From assembly GCF_910592395.1 (NCBI RefSeq), contig NC_088312.1, forward strand, positions 14,076,001 to 14,140,000: a stretch of 64,000 nucleotides of DNA, in the 5' to 3' direction. Below the pieces are notes generated by a model. That model ran no database searches. It was not told the DNA's origin and worked only from the letters and a program-made list of their open reading frames with translations. Below, piece by piece: positions 54,401-64,000 of this stretch. The first letter of the stretch is position 1; the number at the start of each line of letters is the position of its first letter. The position numbers and the translations under genes are program-made. The stretch comes from Lineus longissimus (taxonomy: Eukaryota; Nemertea; Pilidiophora; Heteronemertea; Lineidae).

Positions 54401-55356
54401 GCTGTATTGAAGAGCTTGTGATATCCTTCCAGTGCTTGCTTTCGGATTGCATCATCGATCCTAGGTTGCTTTGGGGGAGGAGGGTGATCACTTTGGTCAC
54501 CACCAGCTGTAGCCCCTGGTTCAGATTCCGCATCAGCTGCCTGCAGGGTCTGAGCATACTTATGTGGACCCTTGGCCACATGCTTCGTGACAGCATCTTT
54601 GGTGATGTTTGTTGTCCCTAAAAAAATTAAGATCTTTGTTACATCATCCTCACCTGAGAAAGATATACACAGTAAATAAAATAACCACCTACCAAAAATT
54701 GTTTAGTATAAATAATCTGTGTCATGAAAATGAATGGAGGCCTAGGTGTTAAAAATCTATCAGAAATTCATGTAAAGAAGGAACCTAAAGAATCGATTTT
54801 GATTGATATTATAAGTTCTAGTACTTGTCAAGCAACACCACAATCCACGTGGTCATGGCTCATGGCTCTCTTTACAAAACATTGTCGAAGAGCCAATCAG
54901 GATAGGGAACAGACGCCATGTGATGAAACGGGTGCAGACGATGCAGACGATGCAGACAACGTGGTTCCAACCATCGCTGACAATCCATACCATCCTGCCA
55001 AAAACGGCGATTATCTTCTTGATATCATTGATGCTACATAAAATAAACATTATTTCAGTTCGATTGGTAGCATGATTTTTCGATGCATATCGCCCGAAGA
55101 TAACTTTTGGACCGATGAAACGCGATGGAGCATAGAAAAACGACCCACCTTCTAAATATTTATTGAACTCATTAAGCACTCGTCCTCTCACTAGCCCCTT
55201 GGCTTTGATAAATCGGTCGAATTTGTTGCAGATTTTGCAATGTAAGATGCGTATTGTCTCTTTGTCATCGGAAAGTTTGTAGCCAAACTCTTCGTGGTTG
55301 ATTGGCCAGGATAGAAATGTTTTTGATTTCATCGTGTCGACCGCACATGGACGCAA
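44587..55356 (-). CDS. ZNF862-like hAT-transposase-derived protein, four exons, 831 aa
   Basis: Exons in transcript order: 55149-55356, 54366-54617, 46481-46859 and 44587-46243. All use GT-AG splice sites with matching phases; stop TAA at 44587-44589. The N-terminus has a TTF-type zinc finger (CKIC ... KHVAKGPH, about residues 39-93). The middle has SQARKTGSEKELV and MTADGASVNFG, blocks shared with ZNF862/C17orf113-like proteins. The RNase-H-like core ends in a hAT dimerisation block (TTGTVESGFS...NAMLSDRRLQ, about 680-700). The tail is very acidic. No terminal inverted repeats frame the gene, and all exons are open, so a domesticated gene is more likely than an active transposon. Intron 2 (46860-54365) hosts several transposons. 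The first ATG (55356) and a second at codon 9 are both possible starts. Confidence 0.82.
46915..47905 (+). pseudogene. 5'-truncated LINE reverse transcriptase fragment in the hAT-gene intron
   Basis: It starts abruptly at the NGVKQGGVLSPVLFSIYLDE block. A stop and frame change near 47045 precede the catalytic AYADDIIIL (47063) and a long C-terminal region to 47905. It lies within intron 2, opposite to the host gene's direction. Confidence 0.85.
49139..50104. mobile_element. 966-bp MITE with 125-bp inverted ends inside the pogo transposase intron
   Basis: Ends CAGTCCTT(T/C)AAAAAAGTAAA and inverse, with homology running about 125 bp inward. TA flanks at 49137-49138 and 50105-50106. Non-coding. 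Lies wholly in the intron between the last two transposase exons, so it inserted after the pogo element or is carried with it. Confidence 0.85.
51369..51437. repeat. (ATC)n microsatellite encoding poly-Asp
   Basis: About 20 near-perfect CAT/ATC triplets, read on the minus strand as a run of about 20 aspartates in the first exon of the pogo-like transposase. Probably length-polymorphic. Confidence 0.85.
51990..52563. repeat. Inverted repeat of about 570 bp (MITE-like)
   Basis: Ends share CCTAACAGCA, GCAGACCATATCCCTGGTGA and TTTTGTCAT in inverted orientation (51990-52045 and 52507-52563). A related ATATCC-containing hairpin lies at 54156-54187. No coding frame supported. Confidence 0.65.
52564..54365. 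other. Remainder of hAT-gene intron 2: no gene seen
   Basis: 52600-52860 contains loosely repeated blocks (ATGGTCACAACATAGGGG and TGGTCATAGCATA types). The rest is unremarkable except for the perfect 13-bp hairpin at 54156-54187 (AGACCATATCCAC and inverse). Confidence 0.45.
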
Positions 55357-56480
55357 CCTTCACCTGCTTATAATATTAAGCGCGATTCTGATTGGTTGAA
55401 AGTTTAGGCCAGTCATGACGTCACTCCGGGGAAACCTCGGGGAAACCCGGAAGCGTTCTAATTATGCATGATGGCGGCAGTGTGGTTGGAATGGTGAACA
55501 GCGGTTGAGAGCGATTCTCGGGAACGGGCGGGCGTGATCACGCTGGTAAAAAGCAGAATTACGGGCGGTATCTTGGTCGCGCCGGTAGGTTGTCGACGGG
55601 CACAATGAATCACTCCAGAAAATATTTTTTACGGGCGTTTACGGGCGCCGGCGCGGTCGCGCCCGTTTCCTGACTGACACTGCATATCATGTTTTTGTGG
55701 CATGTGAAAGTACTGTCCTTTGTCTTGTTCCTTTTAAAGAGAGACCCATGAGCGCGTGTCGACTCCACTCGCCAATGAAGGGAGGCTGAGTATATAAGCT
55801 GAACCTTAACAGTCAGTGACTCCTGTGTGAGATTGAGCTAGGAAATATCCTGTGACCTCTAATCAAACGCCATGGCCAGGTTGCTCAATAGGTGTTGGCA
55901 TTGAGTCCTAACATTACTGTTGTAAATGAGATAAATCTCAATGAGCTGGCGATGGTGTTAGAGACGCAACTGGGCCCAGTATGAATAATCGGAATGTAAA
56001 CAATGTATAGTAAAAGTCATTTTTAGGCAGGATTGCCATCCCTAGGTGTGTAGATAATTCCTTCTGTTGTGGTCCGATTTTCATCAAGCAACCGTTTACA
56101 CTGACGGATCGAAATATCTTTTCCTGGAAAGAAGATTGATGAGTGTGGACATAGCTTTGCAGAGCAAGTTGATCAGTGGTAACATTCAGTACACATTAAA
56201 CTAGCTACTATCAATTAACTCTGAGGTGTCAGCTAATCATTGCAGCAAAAGATGTACAAATTGAGTACATTAATTCATAGGAAAATAAATCTTTTTTTCT
56301 GTCATGGCAGAAAATATGCAGTGTGTGTTCGTGCGGGGGGGGGAGGGATCCTTTTCTTTAAATACTAAAGTATGACAAGCAGTCTTTCTGCATGCGATGG
56401 GTATTTTATAAATGCTGATACATTGCGTAAAAAGACCTACTTACAGCGGCCGGAGAGGTGGGGGCTTGTTGCCACACCTG
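55357..56480. other. 5' flank of the hAT-derived gene; no gene seen
   Basis: GC-rich near 55430-55680 with CGGGGAAACC repeats and GGGCG(T/G)-type blocks, plausible promoter or CpG-rich DNA. A G-run lies at 56334-56344. No convincing open frame. Confidence 0.4.
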
Positions 56481-56482
56481 AA

Positions 56483-56543
56483 CAATAGAGATAAATAGAG
56501 ACAAATAGAGACAAATAGAGACAAATAGAGACAAATAGGCCCA
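56483..56543. repeat. Short minisatellite, 10-bp unit AAATAGAGAC
   Basis: About five to six consecutive units, with one AAATAGAGAT variant at the left. Adjacent open frame 56437-56652 is a by-product of the repeat. Confidence 0.85.
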
Positions 56544-56814
56544 AATATATATCAATGTATCGATGCAGGTTACCAGATTTGAAAAGTACTAAGATGTCTA
56601 AGTGACTTGCTCTAGAATCAAAAGCGAAAAAATAAAGTAAGGAACATTGCACAAATGGTTCGTGTCAGTTATCCAACTCTATTTTCAGAGCAATATTAAG
56701 TTATCGGAAGTGATATCATTATTTGAAGACTTTACATCTTGTGATCATTGCTTGTGAGTTATTAGAAATCAAAACTTTTAGGAGAGGCTTTGAACTACCA
56801 AGTCGTTATCTTAC

Positions 56815-57204
56815 CTGTACACGGTGGCTTTTTACAAGGTCTGAATGTCTTGTCGTAAGGTTTAGCATAAGCCTTATCACTCTTTGTTTTGCACAGGGAA
56901 ATACTGCAATGTTTTGTCTTATTGAAGAAGTACATGTAGGCTCCTGAACAAAGTGTGGTGTTGGCACAAGCCTCTTTGCAATCATCTTCAGTTTTCACAG
57001 TCTTGTGGAACATTGATTCCTTTCCATGAGCTATATATGGAGAACGAGATTGACCGTTTGAGTAAATGCAGGAAAGTGTACAAGGAGTGTCTTTTTGTGA
57101 AATAGAGTAAGTAACTTTGACCACCACCCAGCCTTCTCCATGTCTCATGTGGACACAGGATTGGTAGACATGGCCAATAGACCAGTGTGAATTATAAAAC
57201 TTAC
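56815..57204 (-). CDS. Probable exon of a secreted or cell-surface protein, PAN/apple-like cysteine pattern
   Basis: The minus-strand frame ends at a canonical donor (exon end 56815, GTAAGATA). It contains SMFHKTVKTEDDCKEACANT followed by LCSGAYMYFF, HCSISLC and a C-terminal CKKPPC. The spacing DC...AC...C...Y...C resembles PAN/apple domains. The upstream boundary is unsure: 57205-57206 offers an acceptor AG, but the same spot (CAGGTAAGT) also reads as a donor. No other exon of the gene could be assigned with confidence. Confidence 0.45.
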
Positions 57205-59213
57205 CTGTCTTAATCAAAATAAAGCGAATTATGACGAGGTGATAATTTCAAAATATCTGTTGAAGGGTTGTATTGGACGTCTGTCGTCTGAAAACTTACT
57301 CTTGCACTTTTGCATTCGATCTGCAACAAGAAGAGGAATTATTAGTTATTTGCCTATTTATTTTTTGATTCAATCATTCTTTCCATCCTTCCTAGAGTAC
57401 CGGTTCTCACCTTGATAAATGGATAACAGTGAAAAGATACGAAATGAAATAACAAAACGAGCCAAAGATTCGGGCGGGTAATGATGACTCTCATGACTGT
57501 TAGTGGCTGCCTTACCAGCAAGTCGATGATTATTATCTACATATACATATCGACGACCGTATATTCAAAAACCTGAATTAGAATCACAGGAAATACAGTT
57601 TATCCACAAAAAAACCCACATATCAACACATGAATTAAGTTCGGCGATATTACCTCGCACTTACATTTGCGTAATCCGCCTTGATTTTCTGTCAAGATGT
57701 TAAAAATGTGTTGTTTACCTGATACCAGTCATGCAACTTCATGTGGGATTAAACCTATTGAACAGTAACCTCGGCGCCCATCCAAAACCGATTGGAACCT
57801 TGACCAGCTTGCTTCGATCATCAGCCTTCGTCATTTCGTCTTTCGAGAGACGCCAATTGATGGGATCTAATTTTGTTCGTTTAGGGTCTGGCAATTGCTG
57901 GGCTGAAATCAATAAGTTACGTACACTTAAAAATATTCAGGGTTACCTAAATTTTACGAGTCTGACTCAGGGTAACCTAAATTTTACGAGTCTGACTCAT
58001 ATTTTCGAGTTTCGCGAGAGGGGTAAAAAAGTGACTTAATTAGCAAGAAAATAACAACACAATGATAGGCTTAACCATCGAAAATACATCTTTATGTCAT
58101 TTACAGTGCATGTCGTGACATCTGAAACGGGCATTTATCGCACCCCATTCTGCTGTTGTTAAACGTTATACACTAGTAAAATGTTAGCATTGTTAACGCT
58201 GATCTGCGAATCTATTAGACATCTAGTATACGGCCGCGATAACATGTTAGCCTTGATCATCGAATGTTTTGTTGGTGCGATACCTTACTGAAACCGCACC
58301 CTTTTGTCGAATCGCGAAGTTAGTACGATAACTTATTCTCGTCGTTCAACGATCTCTATTTGTTTATGTGAAGTTTCGTCGGGGGTACTTCTCCTTGCTC
58401 GGCATTAACTCACGCTAATAATACCTTCATGTCTATAAAACTCCTTTATTCCTTCGACACAGAATCCTCACATCTCATCTAAAACCATGCCGTCTTCACC
58501 CTCTCCACTCCTACGGTGTCTCATCATGGTCCCGTCCCGGCAGCCTCCGACCAGTGGCGCCATCTGGCCTAAGGCCAACACAGCAAGAGCTACCAAGATC
58601 ACCACATTTATAATATATTTGCTGCTAGATTTGACATAAAAGGCCAAAGGTGGGTGCGACCCTCCCGTGTCTCTGAGCCTTCTTATAGGCCAACATAAAC
58701 TGACGCGCGGGTAATTTTTTATTTATTCTATTGGCTTTAGGGCAGAGACCTGTATTCATCCACGACCGGAAGTGTGGCACAGTCACATAGAGCTTATCAA
58801 AATGTCAAGTTGTGGTAAATACATGGCTGGGATGGGCCAAAGTGGAATTAATTCTCAATCTGTGGTTGATTCTTAATCTACAGAGTCAGGCCATCACAGA
58901 AATATGCTTTTTGATAATATATTTAAGAAAATGTGGTCTCACTGGTCAGTTTAGAACTTGTACTTTGACAGGGCCATATCAATGCGCCAGTGACGTTTTG
59001 ATGGATATGGTGTACGGAAATCTTTTTTTCTCAGGCAATCGGTATTGGAATTTTTTAAAACTTTATTATGCTATTGGCAAAGGGTTCTTCTTGACACATA
59101 TAAAATTTTGTGCAGATTGATTGGTCCAATGAGTATTTTTTTTACCAAAACCTATGCACAACAATGTACACGTAATGTACACATGTTTTAATAGAGGACT
59201 CTGGCCTTTAGTT
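57205..59213. other. No gene assigned
   Basis: A small GT-AG candidate near 57300-57325 and a hydrophobic minus-strand stretch around 58555-58605 (VVILVALAVLALG) could be exons of the neighbouring secreted-type gene, but neither has a supported start or frame. A 31-bp direct repeat (GGGTAACCTAAATTTTACGA core, first copy with one change) lies at 57941-57998. Confidence 0.35.
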
Positions 59214-60705
59214 GGACAGTTTATAACCTGATAACTCTGGATAATATTGACTTACATTTCATAAGCTTTCGGACTCAGCCGAGTCCTTGGTCACATGATC
59301 ACTCGTGACGTCATCGGGCGTAGTGATCGGCGGGGATCCCGAATTCGACTGTGCCCCCCCCTCCTGACTCTGGTCCTCAAGATGTTACTCCAGATTGGAG
59401 AGAGAGATTGTGTCGGCCGCCGTCCTTGTTAAGTCAACAAGTGTGGGTTTTAACGTACGAATGTGAATCGCCTCCTTCACTCCTCGTTCGTACCACCTCG
59501 GTTCAACCTCCAACACTTTGGCATTTTCAATGTCAATGTTATGTCCTGGTTCCGCGGTGTGAATGTGGCGTGACACCTCTGAAGTGGTGGAGCTCGGGCG
59601 TCTGTGTTCCAGGAATCTAGCTTTAAGCGATCGTTCTGTCTCCCCTACGTATGAAGCTGCTGGGCAGTCCCCGCATGGGATGTGATACACGGGTCCAGTG
59701 ACTTGGTGTTTATCCAGCTTATCCTTAGGTCGTACTAAGAGTTGCCTCAAGGTGTTGGTGGGCTTGAAAAAGGCCTGGATGTTATAGCGTTTGAGGATTC
59801 TCCTTAGTTCTTCCGGGAAACCTTTAATGTAAGGGAGGACAACCGGGTACCGTTTCTTCGCTGTGCTGGGGGTTCTAGTAGGAGGCGTGGGTTGTTGTTC
59901 TGCCTGAACCTGGTGCTTGGGATCTTTCAGGATCCAACTAGGATAACCGTTGAACGACAGGGCAGTTTTGACGTGCTGGAGTTCCGCTCCCTTATCCTTG
60001 GGATCGCTGACGATGGTTACCTTTCTGAAGACCCTGGTTTTAATGCTGCGATCTTTATTGACCACAGACCATGTGTCGAGGAAAGCGAGGGCTCTCTCTG
60101 TCCTGTCACCGACGGTTTCCTGATCGCTCACAGGGATGGTGACTTCTGGCTCTTTGGTCCACTTTATGTCATGGTCAATGCTGTTCAGGTGGTCAGTGAA
60201 CTGTTGTGAGTGGGCCCTCTTCAGTTTAGTATGTGTATCGTCCACATATCGTCTCCACCATGTAGGGGGTTGGCTGCTGTTCTGATGGCTTTTCGCTCGA
60301 AATCCTCCATGTACAGATTGCAAACTATGAGGGAGACTGGGGACCCCATAGCTGCTCCGTGTATCTGTTGATAGAACTGTCCTTGGTATTTAAATTATGT
60401 ACAATTCAAACAGAGGCCTAGAAGAGTCACAATGTCTTGGGGGGGCCATGGGGGTCCTATCCTTCAAAGTGTCGTCCTCTTCGAGCTTCTTCTTGATCAA
60501 AATCAGAGCTTTGTCCACGGGGACGCTGGTGAATAGGGCAGAGACATCATAGGATCGGAGCTCCTCGATCGAAGCTCCTCGATCACTACGCCCGATGACG
60601 TCACGAGTGATCATGTGACCAAGGACTCAGCTGAGTCCGAAAGCTTATGAAATGTAAGTCAATATTATCCAGAGTTATCAGGTTATAAACTGTCCAACTT
60701 TCAAT
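59214..60705 (-). mobile_element. Penelope-like element fragment between inverted repeats
   Basis: Outer repeats of about 115 bp (59214-59330 and 60582-60702) are inverse copies, including CTTACATTTCATAAGCTTTC and the GATGACGTCA(C/T) block. Between them are reverse transcriptase and GIY-YIG endonuclease sequences on the minus strand. Penelope-like elements often have terminal repeats in direct or inverted arrangement, so this fits a 5'-truncated copy. Confidence 0.8.
59385..60614 (-). pseudogene. Penelope-like reverse transcriptase / GIY-YIG endonuclease, partial
   Basis: Upstream piece (60390-60614): SYDVSALFTSVPVDKAL. After a stop and frame changes near 60260-60390, the main frame (59385-60323) has the catalytic RYVDDT, then a GIY-YIG domain (VYHIPCGDC..SYVGETERSLKARFLEH). 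The N-terminal RT region is missing. This RT plus GIY-YIG fusion is diagnostic of Penelope-like elements. Confidence 0.88.
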
Positions 60706-61734
60706 CTACCTGGATAGATGAGTCTCGATAGTGATATTCTATTGGCTTTGTTATTTACCGTATACCCAGTTTGTATCTATAAAGGGACTATAGAAATGAC
60801 TGGTCGGTCACAGTTAGGGACCACCGTGACCAACCCTGGAAGGCCACGCCCTGGGGCATCGCCAATGCATTCATTTGCATCCTGCTCTCACCATCCTCGA
60901 AAACAAAGGTTCACATGCTCTTACTACTGTAAACAGTGCCGGAATGGTCTTGAGAAGAACTGGTTCCTCTCTACACACTATGCAGGCGCGTAAGCTTGCT
61001 TTTTAATCGGGCATTGGGGTGGCGGTTGCACAAGGCTGTCGGTGGGTAACGCTAACTGGCATTTTGATGTTTAATTTTCCCGGCCATGGTGGGCAGAAAC
61101 GCATTTTCTTCTGTGCCCCCACCTCCCATAGCCTAGCCACGCCCCTAGGTCTGTAGCTGGTGTAAAAGTAGAAAATGTCCCACTTGAAAAAGTGTCCGGC
61201 CCTATTGTATTCTCTTACTTAGTATATGGTTCTATAGAGGCCGTGACTGACAATAGCGCAGAGATTGAAGCGCTTAATAGAATCCTTTGTTCCCCGGACA
61301 TACTTTCCTGGGACATTTCAAACTTCTACGCCTATAGTCTATAATTATCTCCCCTGCCTTTGTTGGCTTCAGCACTTAACGGATTTCGAGACGGTGAATC
61401 TGATTTAGTAACTCACACAACGTAGTGAGTGTAATGGTTACGTGTGTATAAAGTGTAAACAAAATTCATATATCCATCATGTCCATCGAATCTGAAAAAA
61501 TTTGTGCAGACCCATGACAATTCTGGTTCCGGTACAGTTTGTCGCATTCCATACGGGCCGCGCTTGCCGATCCTGCTTTCACGACGCACCGCAACCACAG
61601 TTACCATGATTCCCATTGTTTCCTTCCTCGTGACGCAATTATTTCATGACGTCATGAGCCATTGACCATTAACGCAAGTAGATTTATTCACACCGGCGCC
61701 ACTGTCCTGGAGTGCGGGTGTGGGACACATGTAT
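60706..61734. other. No gene seen
   Basis: Unremarkable sequence with no supported coding frame, RNA gene or repeat. Confidence 0.35.
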
Positions 61735-62262
61735 CTAAAAATCGTCTGCTAGAACATACAGGATAACAACGTCGGCGGAGACAGTTGTGACATTTCATTG
61801 CATACGAAGTAAACGTCCTCTTCTTCTCGATTTACGTACTTTACTCAAAAAAAGTCAGTTTTAACACAACTGCACAAATATAGAGTGGTCATAATGCTCC
61901 ATTTGGATAGAGATTTGACGGACTGATTTGGAAATTCATTCCAACCATGCAACTGTTTCAGAAATGAGAAAAAGCTCCTGGGTGTCATGACATGCATGGT
62001 GTGTCTTGCCTCTGCATTTTTGTACTCAGGCATGTCAGAGGGTTTTCAATTTTCATATCATTAAAGAAATAATTCATTCCAATCTACAAGTATATCAATC
62101 ACATCATTTATTTAAAAATCGTCTGCTAGGACATACAGGACAACGTCGGTGGAGACAGTTGTGACATTTCAATTTTCATTGCATAGAGATTTGACGGACT
62201 GATTTGGAAATTCATTCCAACCATGCAACTGTTTCAGAAATGAGAAAAAGCTCCTGGGTGTC
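61735..62262. repeat. Imperfect direct duplication beside the LINE
   Basis: The block AAAATCGTCTGCTAG...GGAGACAGTTGTGACATTTC (61735-61797) recurs at 62114-62170. GATTTGACGGACTGATTTGG...CTCCTGGGTGTCAT (61911-61990) recurs at 62189-62263. The second copy lacks about 110 bp of the first. Confidence 0.75.
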
Positions 62263-64000
62263 ATCAATCAATCAATCAATCAATACATATTACTTATATA
62301 GCGCCCCAATTACTCCGCAGGAGAGTATTCTGGGGCGCTATCCCTCCCGTAGGCAGCTGCAAATAGGTGGGCCTTCAGGAGGGACTTGAAACCTTCAATG
62401 GAATCGGCATGGTGGACGCTCGTCGGCAGCTGATTCCACAGTCTTGGAGCAGCTGCCGAGAATGAGCGTCCACCGAGAGTTGGATGCTTGAACCGGGGAA
62501 CCTCCAGGAGCATCTCAGATTCAGATCTAAGGCCAGAGCGCCCAGTTCTTTTTAATTGAATCATGGATCTGAGATACTCCGGAGCTTCACCAGTCAAGCA
62601 CTTAAACACCAGGAGCAACATTTTGTACTGGATCCTGAATTTGACAGGAAGCCAGTGTAGCTGTGCCAAAACAGGGGAAATGTGGTCAAACTTGCCCACC
62701 AAACACACAACTCTTGCCGCTGAGTTAAAAACCCGTTGCACCTGGTTTGTAGCCCTGGCAGGTATACCATCGAGGAGAGCATTGCAATAGTCAAGGTGGG
62801 CAATGATGAAAGCATGTACCAAGGTCTTGGTCGTTTTCTCCGAGAGGAATTTACGGATTTGGCGTATCCGGTAGAGACCGTAGTAGGCCTTGGCACACAC
62901 TTTGTTGACATGGGTATCCATCGACATATTGCTGTCAAACCAAGCTCCAACATTTCGGACGCATTTGACGGGATGGATATCGGTATCTCCCACCCTGACT
63001 GATACAATGCTCACCTTGGCAATTTGCTGTCGTGTGCCGAAGATGGCAAACTCAGTCTTTGTGTCGTTTATCATAAGTTCATTTTCAATGTACCATGATC
63101 TGACATCAGCAATGCAACGCTCAATGGCTGCTACTGCGTCTGTCTGGGAGGTAGGTGGCAATGGTTTAAAAGCCAAATACAACTGGTTGTCATCAGAGAA
63201 ACCGTGGGCAGATGGCAGATGATTAGCAATGAGGCTGTACAGTCTTGACACATAAAAAAGGAATAGCACAGGACCTAGACAGCTCCCCTGTGGCACGCCA
63301 CATCTAAGCATGAAGTCCCTGGGCTCGCCACCCTTCAGTACAACCCGCTGCCCCCTGTCTCTGAGATAACAACTCAGCCAGTCCAGCGCACGGCCACTCA
63401 CACCGAAGTCAATGTTCAAAATTTCCAGTAGCCTAGAAGTGTTCACAGTATCGAAAGCAGCGCTGAGGTCTAGCATCACCAGTAACACCACTTCCTGCTT
63501 GTCCATGCTCATGAGGATGTCATTTTGCACTTTTATGAGAGCAGTCTCAGGTGAATGATTTTTCCGATATGCGGACTGAACGACAGGCAGTGGAGCAGAT
63601 GACTCACTATGTGCGACCAGTTCCTGCACAACCGCTTTCTCCACCAGTTTGGAAATGAAGCTCAAGTTGCTCACTGGTTTATAGTTCGAGAAGACCCGAT
63701 TGAGCCCCGGCTTCTTCAATATTGGAGTGAGAAGAGCTGTCTTCCACTGGTCCGGTACAAATCCTGACACCAGTGACTGATTGACTATTTCAGTAATAAC
63801 TGGTAGAAGCTCACCAGCCAGGTAGGAATTGGGTCGAGACCACATGTAGCATTTGAAGAGCTCATGATGATTCGTTGGACCTCCTCCTCGGTGAGGGGCG
63901 AAAAAGACTCAAGAGTGGCTGAGGGCTGTTGGGTAATGACCTCAGTTGGTTCGACAGTTACACTGTGGACCTTGTCCCTGATAATGTCAATCTTGCGAAT
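62263..64000 (-). mobile_element. CR1/L2-like LINE, 3' portion, running off the window
   Basis: The 3' end is a (ATTG)n-type tail (CAAT repeats on the plus strand, 62263-62286) abutting the direct duplication. ORF2 fills the rest to the window end. Confidence 0.85.
62310..64000 (-). pseudogene. LINE ORF2 reverse transcriptase, 5' end outside window, one frameshift
   Basis: RT blocks in order: PVSNLSFISKLVEKAV, LLVMLDLSAAFDTVN, GVPQGSCLGPVLFLFYVSRL, the catalytic GFSDDNQLYL, then the C-terminal LDYCNALLDGIP, LHWLPVKFRIQYK and PRLWNQLP typical of CR1/L2-type ORF2. From 64000 the frame reads to about 63830, where a one-base shift leads into the 511-codon frame ending at 62310. Otherwise open, so relatively young. 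Confidence 0.9.

Noticed and set aside
56437-56652. 71-codon frame across the AAATAGAGAC minisatellite
   Set aside because: Its reading is produced by the repeat itself.
58495-58625. Hydrophobic minus-strand stretch that could be a signal peptide exon
   Set aside because: No in-frame start codon precedes it and no splice pairing with a downstream exon could be fixed.

Overview
The window is animal nuclear DNA, most likely from a marine invertebrate; the sequence alone does not fix the species. It holds one conserved multi-exon housekeeping gene with canonical GT-AG introns, one hAT-derived multi-exon gene, and a dense set of nested transposons.

Layout. 0.5-9.9 kb (minus): EIF2S3, the gamma subunit of translation initiation factor eIF2. 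It is recovered complete in 11 exons, with several small inverted-repeat transposons (MITEs) and a LINE scrap in its introns and 3' flank. 10.1-16 kb: gene-free and built of inverted repeats, GC-rich hairpins, a minisatellite and a terminal-inverted-repeat element. 16-37.2 kb: an inverted duplication of a short host exon. One arm is interrupted first by a decayed LINE and then by a complete 18.9-kb Polinton/Maverick (17649-36511) with 212-bp terminal inverted repeats, 5'-AG...CT-3' ends and a 6-bp target duplication. 37.2-43.2 kb: a decayed, internally rearranged BEL/Pao LTR retrotransposon. 44.6-55.4 kb (minus): a ZNF862-like, hAT-derived gene in four exons. Its 7.5-kb third intron carries a LINE fragment and a complete 3.9-kb pogo-type transposon, which itself holds a 966-bp MITE. 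56.8-57.2 kb: a probable exon of a secreted, cysteine-rich protein. 59.2-60.7 kb: a Penelope-like fragment between inverted repeats. 62.3-64 kb: the 3' part of a CR1/L2-like LINE.

The Polinton encodes a protein-primed family B DNA polymerase, a chromodomain integrase, an A32-type packaging ATPase, a probable double-jelly-roll major capsid protein, a penton-like minor capsid protein and a probable paralogue of it, an HNH-like protein, and several small membrane or basic proteins. I could not recognise an adenain-like protease. The polymerase has one in-frame stop and the integrase one frameshift, so this copy looks young but defective.

The most interesting signal is a 25-nt two-hairpin repeat spread through this Polinton and not seen elsewhere in the window. 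Each unit is two 4-bp stems with 3-nt loops separated by 3 nt. About twenty copies occur in both orientations. The stems vary by paired substitutions. Copies lie in frame inside several genes, including the polymerase and integrase, and hairpins occupy all three convergent gene junctions.
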